Below are positions 1 through 7,536 of a stretch of DNA of 64,000 nucleotides, piece by piece. Position 1 is the stretch's first letter, and every line of letters starts with the position of its first letter. Below the pieces are notes generated by a model. It was not told the DNA's origin. It saw only the letters and a program-made list of their open reading frames with translations, and searched no databases. This DNA is from Verrucomicrobiia bacterium. GTDB lineage: Bacteria; Verrucomicrobiota; Verrucomicrobiia; Limisphaerales; CAIMTB01. The position numbers and the translations under genes were made by a program. Location of the stretch: NCBI GenBank assembly GCA_019634625.1, contig JAHCBA010000017.1:62001-126000 (forward strand), in the 5' to 3' direction.

Positions 1-1
1 G

Positions 2-376
2 GGGCATCGTCCGGACATTTGCATGCCGGCGGGCGGATGGCGGGTGGAGGGCCAGGTGGAGCCGCTGGAGGTCCGCTTCGGGGACCGGGCATTGACGATG
101 CATCTGTTCCGGTTCGCGGGAGTGGGCCAGCGGGCGGTGCAGGTCTGGGGCATCTGGCGGAACGGGGAGGAAATCCCGATGGCGTTCTTCGATCGCCCGA
201 CCCTGGAGTGGTCTCTGTTGACGGGGAAGAGCCGGTCGGCCGTTGAGGTGGTGTCGTGCGTGGTGCCGTACCTGGACGGGGAACCGCCGATCGAGACAGC
301 CCGGCGGGTCCTGGGCGAGGTGATGGACTACCGGCGGGCGCCGGTTGCGGGAGGCCCGCAGACGCCGGCCCTGTGA
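2..376 (+). CDS. EpsI-like exosortase-associated protein, C-terminal part (5' end outside window)
   Basis: The frame is already open at the window edge and reads GHRPDICMPAGGW before the first internal ATG. The H-R-P-[DE]-I-C-x-P pattern is typical of EpsI/exosortase-C-terminal-domain proteins that partner an exosortase (membrane-bound sorting of PEP-CTERM-type proteins, linked to exopolysaccharide). About 124 residues are visible. There is no membrane segment in this part, so it would be the periplasmic domain. It is followed by a convergent sugar-nucleotide gene (GDP-mannose synthesis), which fits an exopolysaccharide setting. The family call rests on this motif and on the general fold pattern from memory; the exosortase itself would lie upstream of the window. 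Confidence 0.6.
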   Translation, partial: GHRPDICMPAGGWRVEGQVEPLEVRFGDRALTMHLFRFAGVGQRAVQVWGIWRNGEEIPMAFFDRPTLEWSLLTGKSRSAVEVVSCVVPYLDGEPPIETARRVLGEVMDYRRAPVAGGPQTPAL

Positions 377-443
377 CTTCCCGGGGGGATGGACAGGGGC
401 GCCTACCGGCGAAGAGGATGGGGAAGCGGTGGGTGTTCAGGCT

Positions 444-1592
444 TCAAACCCATCGGGCCCGGTCCGGGTCGGCGGCGAGGCGGCGGACGAGTTCCTTGAT
501 TTTCTGGGACTGGGACTTGTGGGCGACGAGGGTGGCGTCGTCGGTTTGCACCACGATGGAGTCGCGGAGGCCGACGAGGCAGATGGGGGTGCGGCGGGCC
601 GGGGACCTGGCATCGAAGACGATGTTGCGGGCGGCATCGACGTGGAGGAAGTCGGCCTGGGAACAATTGCCCTCGGAGTCCGGTTTGAGGTGACGGGCGA
701 GGGCGTTCCAGGAGCCGAGGTCGTCCCAGGAGAAGTCGCCATCGGCGACGACGACATTCTGGGCGTGTTCGAGCAGGGCGAAGTCGATGGCGATGCGTTT
801 TACCTCGGGGTATTCGGCGGCCAGGGTGCGGGAGAGGCGGGCGGGACCGGCGGCGGCGGCTTCGAACCAGCGGTGGCAGGCCTCGTGCATGGCGGGCTGA
901 TGCGCCTGGAGGCCCTGGGTGACGGTGACAAAGGACCAGATGAACATGCCGGCGTTCCAGCGGTATTGTCCGGACTGGAGGTATTCGAGGGCGGTGTCGT
1001 GATCGGGCTTCTCCTTGAACCGTTCGGCGCGGTGGAAGACGGTTTTGTAGGGTTTGGCGCCCTGGGGAGGCGGGAGCGGGGCGCCGACACGGATATAGCC
1101 GTAGCCGGTGGCGGGTTCGGTGGGTTGGATGCCGATGGTGACGATGACCTGGCCGCGGCTGGCGAGGTCGAGGGCGTCGGCGAGGACGCGCTGGAACTTC
1201 TTCTCCTCGGGGATGACGTGGTCGGCGGGGAGAACGGCCATGACGCCTGTGGTGGAGCGGGCGCCGACGAGGGCGGCGCCGAGGGTGACGGCGGCGCAGG
1301 TATCGCGGCCGACGGGTTCGGCCACGACATTTTCCCGTGGCAGGAGGGGCAGTTGACGTCGGACCTCGGGGGCCTGGGCGGCGTTGGTGATGACGAGAAT
1401 GTTTTCGGCCGGGACGACGGGGAGAACGCGGTGGACGGCCTGCTGGAGGAAGGACTGGTCGCCGAGGAGGCGGATGAGTTGCTTGGGGGTCTTTTCGCGG
1501 CTGACGGGCCAGAAGCGTTCGCCGCGACCGCCGGCCATGATGATGACGTAGCGGTCGGAGGGGCGGGATTTCCGGGCGGCCTTGGTCTTCAT
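444..1592 (-). CDS. manC: Mannose-1-phosphate guanylyltransferase (GDP-mannose pyrophosphorylase)
   Basis: Makes GDP-mannose from mannose-1-phosphate and GTP in the cytoplasm, feeding polysaccharide and glycoprotein synthesis. The nucleotidyltransferase signature MAGGRGERFWPVSRE is at residues about 18-32, followed by the family block TPKQL; PADH and the late WDDLGSW motif, typical of GDP-mannose pyrophosphorylases, are also present. The length of 382 residues matches the single-domain form; there is no C-terminal phosphomannose-isomerase cupin as in the bifunctional enzyme. The ATG at 1592 is chosen because conserved sequence begins about 15 residues after it; upstream sequence in the same frame is low-complexity and proline-rich. 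Confidence 0.9.
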   Translation of the reverse strand: MKTKAARKSRPSDRYVIIMAGGRGERFWPVSREKTPKQLIRLLGDQSFLQQAVHRVLPVVPAENILVITNAAQAPEVRRQLPLLPRENVVAEPVGRDTCAAVTLGAALVGARSTTGVMAVLPADHVIPEEKKFQRVLADALDLASRGQVIVTIGIQPTEPATGYGYIRVGAPLPPPQGAKPYKTVFHRAERFKEKPDHDTALEYLQSGQYRWNAGMFIWSFVTVTQGLQAHQPAMHEACHRWFEAAAAGPARLSRTLAAEYPEVKRIAIDFALLEHAQNVVVADGDFSWDDLGSWNALARHLKPDSEGNCSQADFLHVDAARNIVFDARSPARRTPICLVGLRDSIVVQTDDATLVAHKSQSQKIKELVRRLAADPDRARWV

Positions 1593-1741
1593 GAACGGCG
1601 CCAAAGAAATCCGGAACGGGGGCGGGAGGCGACGCGAAAACGCGGGTTCATGGGGTGGGGGCCTGCGGCAGCCGGGGCAATGAGGGAGGCGGGGTGGGAG
1701 GGCTTGCGCCGGATTGGAGCATTGAGGACGCTGCGCGGGCG

Positions 1742-3472
1742 ATGAGTTTGCTGCCATTTGGAGAGCTGGCTCCCTATCGGGAGCGGCGGTTCCTGCCGAC
1801 CACGGTGGATTGGAACGAGTGGGACGCGATCGAGCCGTTGTTCGACCTGTTGGAGATACGGTTGGGGGCGGCACAGACGGGCGCCGAACTGGAGCGATGG
1901 TTGGGGGATTGGAGCGAGTTGACGGCTGCGATCGGGGAGGAGAGCGCACGACGGTACATCGGGATGACCTGCCATACGGAGGATGCGGAGGCGGAGCGGG
2001 CCTATCTGGATTTTGTCGAGCAGATCGAGCCCGAACTGAAGCCGCGGCAGTTCCAGCTCGAACGGATGTATCTCGCGCATCCCGCACGGGGCGATCTGCC
2101 GGCGGGCCGGTACCGGGAGTTCGACCGCCATGCGGAGGTCCATGTGGCGCTGTACCGGGATGAGAACGTGCCCCTGGAGACCGAGGAGGCTCGGATCGGG
2201 CAACAGTACCAGAAGGTGTCGGGGGCCATGACGGTGACCTTCCAGGGGGAGGAGAAGACCCTGGTGCAAATGGGCCGGTACCTGGAGGAACCCGATCGGG
2301 CCTTGCGGCAGGAGGCTTGGGAACGGGTGGCGGAACGGCGCCTGAAGGAGAAGGAGACCTTCGAGAGTCAGTTCGACGAGTTGGTGCGGTTGCGGCACCG
2401 GATCGCCAACAACGCGGGTTACGGCAGCTACCGGGATTACGCCTTCCCGCTGCGGGGCCGGTTCGATTACACGCCGGCGGATTGCGAAGCGTTTCATGCG
2501 GCGATCGAGGCCGAGATGGTGCCCCTGTTGCGGGAGTTGCAGGAGGAACGGCGCCAGCGCCTCGGGGTCGGGACGCTCCGGCCGTGGGATCTCATGGTGG
2601 ATGTGGCGAACCGTCCGCCGCTCCGGCCGTTCGAGCAGGTGGACGGGTTGGAGACCGGGACCGAACGGATCATGGAACGGCTGGATGCAGGACTGGCCGA
2701 ACAGTTCCGTCAGATGCGGGCGTTGAAGCTGCTGGACCTTGGGAACCGGAAGGGCAAGGCGCCCGGCGGCTACCAGAGTTCCCTGCCGGAGGCGCGCCTT
2801 CCGTTCATTTTCATGAATGCGGTGGGCCAGCAGCGGGACGTGGAGACGCTGCTGCACGAGGCGGGGCATGCGTTCCACACCATGGCCACGCGGGACGAGG
2901 ATTTCTATGCGTACCGGGATGCGCCGATCGAGTTCTGCGAGGTCGCATCGATGAGCATGGAGTTCCTGGGAGGCGAGTATCTGGACGCGTTCTACGGCGC
3001 AGACGATCTGCGGCGGGCGCGGCGGGATCACCTCGAGGGGGTGGTCGAGACGTTTCCATGGATTGCGGCGGTGGATGCGTTTCAGCACTGGATCTACACG
3101 CACCCGGAGCACACGCGCGAGGAACGGGCCGCGGCATGGAATGGGTTGATGAACCGGTTCGGCGGCGACACGGACTGGACGGGCTGGGAGTCGGCGCGGT
3201 CGTGGTCGTGGCACCGTCAGCTCCATGTGTTTCTGTATCCGTTCTACTACGTCGAGTACGGGCTGGCACAGATCGGGGCGTTGCAGGTGTGGCTGCGATC
3301 CCGCGAGGATCGCGGGGCGGCATTGGCGGGGTACAAGCGGGCGCTGGGGTTGGGCGGATCCAGGCCCCTGCCGGATTTGTTCGAGGCGGCGGGATGCCGG
3401 TTCGCCTTCGACCGGGAGACATTGGGACCCCTCGCCACCCTGCTGCGGGCGGAACTGCGTGCGCTGGCGTGA
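1742..3472 (+). CDS. M3-family metallopeptidase (PepF/oligoendopeptidase type)
   Basis: Cytoplasmic zinc peptidase that degrades short oligopeptides. The zinc motif H-E-A-G-H is at residues 372-376 (HEAGH), followed by the expected downstream region FCEVASMSMEF that supplies the third zinc ligand Glu. Length is 576 residues from the ATG at 1742, usual for PepF-type M3 peptidases. A GTG 29 codons earlier keeps the frame open but adds only glycine-rich sequence that looks non-coding. It is transcribed divergently from manC, with about 150 bp between them. No signal peptide is seen. Confidence 0.88.
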   Translation: MSLLPFGELAPYRERRFLPTTVDWNEWDAIEPLFDLLEIRLGAAQTGAELERWLGDWSELTAAIGEESARRYIGMTCHTEDAEAERAYLDFVEQIEPELKPRQFQLERMYLAHPARGDLPAGRYREFDRHAEVHVALYRDENVPLETEEARIGQQYQKVSGAMTVTFQGEEKTLVQMGRYLEEPDRALRQEAWERVAERRLKEKETFESQFDELVRLRHRIANNAGYGSYRDYAFPLRGRFDYTPADCEAFHAAIEAEMVPLLRELQEERRQRLGVGTLRPWDLMVDVANRPPLRPFEQVDGLETGTERIMERLDAGLAEQFRQMRALKLLDLGNRKGKAPGGYQSSLPEARLPFIFMNAVGQQRDVETLLHEAGHAFHTMATRDEDFYAYRDAPIEFCEVASMSMEFLGGEYLDAFYGADDLRRARRDHLEGVVETFPWIAAVDAFQHWIYTHPEHTREERAAAWNGLMNRFGGDTDWTGWESARSWSWHRQLHVFLYPFYYVEYGLAQIGALQVWLRSREDRGAALAGYKRALGLGGSRPLPDLFEAAGCRFAFDRETLGPLATLLRAELRALA

Positions 3473-3511
3473 ATGGCGTTGCCGACCCCAACTCCGGAAG
3501 TGGCTTTCCAT

Positions 3512-3569
3512 GGACTCGCGGGGTTCGTCCCTCCGATGGACTGCCTCCCCACCCGCAATCCGGGGATGC
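3512..3569 (-). repeat. Dispersed repeat, partial copy D
   Basis: This is a half-length copy of the 155-bp repeat described at 3835 and 21039, in reverse orientation. It keeps the outer end GCATCC and the block GGAGGGACGA. It lies about 75 bp before the tRNA-Gly gene. It shares the 22-bp string at 14856-14877 exactly. Confidence 0.7.
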
Positions 3570-3646
3570 ACCTGGGGACGATTTGGGCCTCAAACGAACG
3601 GTTGCGCCGGGGCGGTGCTCTTGATAGGAACTTGGTCGTTCGCGGT

Positions 3647-3720
3647 GCGGGTGTGGTTCAATGGTAGAACGCGGGCTTCCCAAGCCTGAAGCGAGGGTTC
3701 GATTCCCTTCACCCGCTCCA
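3647..3720 (+). tRNA. tRNA-Gly (anticodon CCC)
   Basis: The acceptor stem GCGGGTG (3647-3653) pairs with CACCCGC (3710-3716), followed by discriminator T and an encoded CCA. The anticodon stem CGGGC/GCCTG (one G-T pair) closes the loop TTCCCAA, giving anticodon CCC, which reads GGG. The T arm contains GGTTCGATTCC. Total length is 74 nt. It reads the most GC-rich glycine codon, in keeping with the genome. Confidence 0.95.
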
Positions 3721-3834
3721 TTTCTTCACGATGGTCAGCACGGAACCGTGGCGTCCGAATCGAGGACGGCATCGGGAAGGAAGCGGGTCGGCATCGAGGG
3801 TCCCGGCGCTTGGCTGTCCCATCCAGAAGGCGAT

Positions 3835-3989
3835 GCATCCCCAAGTTGTCGGTGAGGAGGCAGCCAATCGGAGGGACGAGCTCCGCGAGTCCTCATCCCA
3901 ACGCACCCCATCGTTGCGGCCTCGTGGAACTCGGCCCTCCGAGGCGATGCCTCGCGAAGTTCGCGCCTCTACCCACAACTCCGGGATGC
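3835..3989 (+). repeat. Dispersed 155-bp repeat with terminal inverted repeats, copy A
   Basis: The copy begins GCATCCCCAAGTTGTCGG and ends with the imperfect inverse (ACAACTCCGGGATGC), so the two ends form terminal inverted repeats of roughly 25 bp. Internally it has small palindromes: GAGGC-GAT-GCCTC and CGCGAAGTTCGCG. It is nearly identical to copy B at 21039-21193, of the same 155-bp length. It occupies most of the 336-bp gap between tRNA-Gly and the E1/KAS III fusion gene. No open reading frame in it resembles a protein. It behaves like a small non-autonomous mobile element (MITE-like) or a structured intergenic repeat. Confidence 0.8.
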
Positions 3990-4056
3990 GCCCCGGGGGC
4001 GCAGGCACTCCACGTTTGGCTTTCGCGGGGACGGGGAACCGGGCAACATCGCACCC

Positions 4057-7000
4057 GTGGATTCCGCGTTTGCTGTTCAGCGGGACGTGAGCACGAAGGC
4101 CGGGACACCGGTCGTGCCGGTCCCGGAGGGTGAAGTGTCCCAGGCGTTGGCCTTGTTGCGGTTCATGCACCTGGCCCGGTGGGTGGATCGGGTGGAGATG
4201 GAGCTGGTGAACCGGGGAGAGGCTTATTTCCACGTGGGTGGGGCCGGCCACGAGGCTTCGGCGGCCATTGTGCAGCACCTGACCCCCGAGGACTGGCTGC
4301 ATCCGCATTACCGGGACAAGGCCCTGATGCTGGCCCGCGGGATCCCCCCCGAGCAGTTTTTCCATGGGCTTCTCTGCACGGCGGGTTCGACGTCGGGGGG
4401 GCGGCAGATGGGGGCGCATCTGAGTTACCCGGAGGTGAAGGTGATGGCCATGGCAGGCCCGGTCGGGAACAACGCCCTGCCTTCCGTCGGTGTCGCCCAG
4501 GAACTGGTGGCGCGGGCGACGGCGGAACGCGGGGCCCGCAACGGGGATCACCCGGCTCGGGAACCCGGTCCGCTGGTGCTGTGCGTGAACGGAGACAGCA
4601 CGACGCAGCAGGGCGAGTTTCTCGAGGCGATTGGCGAGGCTGTCCGCTGCCGGCTTCCCGTGCTGTTCCTGATCGAGGACAACGGCTACGGGATCTCGAC
4701 GCGGACCGCGGGAAGGACGTTTTACAGTCTGCCGTCGGGACCGGCCGCGGAGTTTTTGGGAATCCCGATCCGGCGTCTCGATGGGCGGGATGCCATCGAG
4801 GTGGGGCGGGCGTTGGGGCCGATTGTGGCGTCGGTTCGCCGACGGGAGCCGGCGGTGGTGGTGCTGGAGGTCGAGCGGCTCACCCACCACACCAACGCCG
4901 ATGACGAGCGGGTGTACCGGGACGAGGCGGAATTGAAGCGGGTCCGGTCGCACGCGGACCCGGTGGAGCGCCTGAGGGGCCGGTTGCTGGCCAGCGGGGT
5001 GGCCGAAGCCGAGCTGGACCGGCTCGACCGGGAGGCCGAGGTGGAGGTGCGCGCGGCGGCCGAGCGGGCGCTGGCCGCTCCCAATCCTCCCACCAACCTG
5101 GATGCGCGTCCCCCGGCGGCGGTGGATGCCGTCGCGCCGCCGGCGGTTCCCCCGTCGGTGACCACGGTGCTGCCGGCGGTGGCCGGTTCGTACACGATGC
5201 TGGAGGCCATGCGGGAAGTGCTGCGACGCCATCTGGCGTCGGACGGGCGGGTGAGTCTCTATGGGGAGGACATCGAGGATCCGAAGGGGGACGTATTCGG
5301 TCTGACCCGCGGTCTGACCCGGGCGTTTCCGGGTCAGGTTCGCAATTCGCCGCTGACCGAATCCACGATTGTGGGGGTGAGTCTGGGCCGGGCGCTGGCC
5401 GGGGGGCGGCCGGTGGCCTGCATCCAGTTCGCGGATTTTCTGCCGATGGCGTACAACCAGATCGCGTGCGAGCTGGGATCGATCCATTGGCGGAGCGGGG
5501 GGGGGTGGAGTTGCCCGGTGATCATCCTGGCCCCTGGCGGAGCGTACCGCCCGGGTCTCGGGCCGTTTCACGCGCACACCTTCGAGAGCGTGATGGCGCA
5601 CGTGCCGGGGATCGATGTGGTGACGCCGAGTTCGGCGGCGGACGCGGCGGGGTTGCTGAATGCGGCCTTTGCCAACCAGGGCACCGGGCGGCCGACGGTT
5701 TTTCTCTATCCCAAGGTCTGTCTCAACGATCCGGCGCTGGCCGCGCCCGAGGGGGCGCTGGGGGAGATCCTGCAGCCGGGTGTGGCCCGAACCCTGACCC
5801 GGGGCGACGAGCTGACGATGGTTTCCTGGGGCAGCACGGTGCCGTTGTGTCTGCGGGCGGCGCGGTTGCTGGAGGAGGCCGGTGTGGGTGTGGAGTTGCT
5901 GGATCTACGTTCCATCAGTCCGTGGGATCGGGCGGGTGTGGCGGCCAGCGTGCGGCGGACCGGGCGGCTGGTGGTGGTCCACGAGGACAATCTCACCTGC
6001 GGTTTCGGGGCCGAGGTGGTGGCCGGCGTGACGGAGGAACTGGAAGGCGCGGTCCGGGTCCGGCGGGTGACGCGGTTCGACACGTATCCGCCGTGCAATT
6101 ATCTGAACCAGATGGAGGTCCTGCCCAGTCTGCGCCGGATCCTCGAGGCCGTGGCCGACCTGTGCGCGCTGGATCTGCGCTGGGAAGGCGGGGCGGCGGC
6201 GGCCGACGGAGCGTATGTCCTCGAGGCGGTGGGCTCGAGTCCGGCCGATCAGAGCGTCTCGGTGGTGGAATGGAAGGTGGCGGAAGGGGCGTCGATCGAG
6301 GCGGGTGATCCGATTGCGGATTGTGAGGCGGACAAGGCCACCTTCGAGCTTCGCGCCCCGGTTTCGGGGGTGATTCACGATCTGCTGCCCTTGGACGAGA
6401 AGGTGCCCATCGGCAGTCCGATGGCGCGGATTGTCCGACGGGCCGTGGGACCGGCACTGCCCAAGCGGGTGCCCACCGAGTTGCGCCCGGTCATCACGCG
6501 TCGCGCCGGGGCGCCCGCTCCCGGAGAGCGGCCCCGAGCGGTGCCGTTGCGATCCAGCGAGCGGTCCGTGGTGGGCATCTCCGTCATTGCGCCCAGGCCT
6601 GCGGGCCGGGTGGTGACCAACGAGGAACTGGTGCGCCGGTTCGAGGGCCGGACGCCGCATGACATTCTCCAGCGGACCGGCATCGAGTCGCGACCGCTGC
6701 TGGGGCCGGGGGAGACGGCGTTGACGCTGGCGACGCGTGCGGCCCGGGAGGCGCTGCGTGCCGGCGGGCTGACGCTGCACGATCTCGACGCCATATACGT
6801 GAGCACCAGCACGCCCATCTCAGTCAGCCCGAGCATGGCATGCCTGCTTCACCATCAACTGGGAGGCGAGGGGGCGAAGAAGGATCTTGCGGCGAGCGAC
6901 ATCCTGGCGGCCTGTACCGGGTACCTGTACGCCTTGCAGACCGCCTTCGATTTCTGCCAGTCGCGCCCGGACGCCAATATCCTGGTGGTCACGGCGGAGG

Positions 7001-7536
7001 CGATGAGCGAGTACACCAACCCGGACGATTTCGACACGGCCATTGTCTTTGCCGATGCCGCCACGGCGACGTTGGTCCACGGACCGGCCTCCGCGAAATT
7101 CGGGGGTTCGCGGGTGCGCCTGCATCGCCCGGTGCTAAGCGCCCGGGGCGAGGACGGCACGATTCTGCATCACGGGCGGCGGGGGGATCCCAACGTGAAC
7201 ATGGACGGTCTGAAGGTGTTTCCGATGGCCGTGCGGCAGTTGATCGCGCTGCTGAAGGAGGCGTGCGCCGAGAGCGAGATCGGGGTCGAGCAGCTCGACC
7301 ACATTGTGCCGCATCAGGCCAACGGGCGGATTCTCGATGCCGTGGATCAGCGGTTGAAGCTGCCGCGCGGGCGGTTGATCAACCGGGTGAAACACGCCGG
7401 CAACACCAGCAGCAGCACCATCCCGCTGGTCCTTGCCGAACTGCTCCGGGAAGGCGCGCACGGGCGGGTGGGGCTGTGCGCCTTTGGAGCCGGGTTCACC
7501 TTCGGCGCCGCGGTGATGGAGCTGCAGCGGGAGTAG
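4057..7536 (+). CDS. Fusion: 2-oxoacid dehydrogenase E1-alpha + E1-beta + lipoyl domain + 3-oxoacyl-ACP synthase III
   Basis: A single open frame of 1159 residues with four domains. E1-alpha covers about 25-330, with the thiamine diphosphate motif GDS (Asp 180) ... EDNGYG. E1-beta covers about 375-690. A lipoyl-type domain covers about 705-790, with acceptor Lys 760 in CEADKATFEL. A FabH-type ketoacyl synthase covers about 830-1158, with Cys 953 (AACTGYLYAL), His 1086 (VPHQANGRIL) and Asn 1116 (HAGNTSSS). All catalytic positions I can check are present; the usual GDG of E1-alpha is GDS. There is no E2 acyltransferase core. E1 enzymes decarboxylate branched-chain or similar 2-oxoacids and load the acyl group on lipoate; KAS III condenses a starter acyl group with malonyl-ACP. 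The fusion suggests direct supply of a starter unit for fatty acid or polyketide-like synthesis (inference). The start is a GTG at 4057; a GTG at 4087 is also possible. Confidence 0.88.
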   Translation: MDSAFAVQRDVSTKAGTPVVPVPEGEVSQALALLRFMHLARWVDRVEMELVNRGEAYFHVGGAGHEASAAIVQHLTPEDWLHPHYRDKALMLARGIPPEQFFHGLLCTAGSTSGGRQMGAHLSYPEVKVMAMAGPVGNNALPSVGVAQELVARATAERGARNGDHPAREPGPLVLCVNGDSTTQQGEFLEAIGEAVRCRLPVLFLIEDNGYGISTRTAGRTFYSLPSGPAAEFLGIPIRRLDGRDAIEVGRALGPIVASVRRREPAVVVLEVERLTHHTNADDERVYRDEAELKRVRSHADPVERLRGRLLASGVAEAELDRLDREAEVEVRAAAERALAAPNPPTNLDARPPAAVDAVAPPAVPPSVTTVLPAVAGSYTMLEAMREVLRRHLASDGRVSLYGEDIEDPKGDVFGLTRGLTRAFPGQVRNSPLTESTIVGVSLGRALAGGRPVACIQFADFLPMAYNQIACELGSIHWRSGGGWSCPVIILAPGGAYRPGLGPFHAHTFESVMAHVPGIDVVTPSSAADAAGLLNAAFANQGTGRPTVFLYPKVCLNDPALAAPEGALGEILQPGVARTLTRGDELTMVSWGSTVPLCLRAARLLEEAGVGVELLDLRSISPWDRAGVAASVRRTGRLVVVHEDNLTCGFGAEVVAGVTEELEGAVRVRRVTRFDTYPPCNYLNQMEVLPSLRRILEAVADLCALDLRWEGGAAAADGAYVLEAVGSSPADQSVSVVEWKVAEGASIEAGDPIADCEADKATFELRAPVSGVIHDLLPLDEKVPIGSPMARIVRRAVGPALPKRVPTELRPVITRRAGAPAPGERPRAVPLRSSERSVVGISVIAPRPAGRVVTNEELVRRFEGRTPHDILQRTGIESRPLLGPGETALTLATRAAREALRAGGLTLHDLDAIYVSTSTPISVSPSMACLLHHQLGGEGAKKDLAASDILAACTGYLYALQTAFDFCQSRPDANILVVTAEAMSEYTNPDDFDTAIVFADAATATLVHGPASAKFGGSRVRLHRPVLSARGEDGTILHHGRRGDPNVNMDGLKVFPMAVRQLIALLKEACAESEIGVEQLDHIVPHQANGRILDAVDQRLKLPRGRLINRVKHAGNTSSSTIPLVLAELLREGAHGRVGLCAFGAGFTFGAAVMELQRE

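Noticed and set aside
345-1745. Long + strand frame opposite manC
   Set aside because: It is a Gly/Asp/Glu-rich mirror of the real gene, which has clear motifs on the other strand.
3721-4056. Small genes inside repeat copies A to C
   Set aside because: Similar peptides appear in all copies only because the DNA is repeated; none has a start, RBS or recognisable fold.
3709-5601. 630-codon minus-strand frame opposite the fusion gene
   Set aside because: The translation is Arg/His/Pro-rich noise; the + strand carries clear E1 motifs.
4057-7536. The E1/KAS III fusion as an assembly artefact
   Set aside because: The frame is uninterrupted across all four domains, linkers look natural and every catalytic site is present, so a chance join is unlikely.
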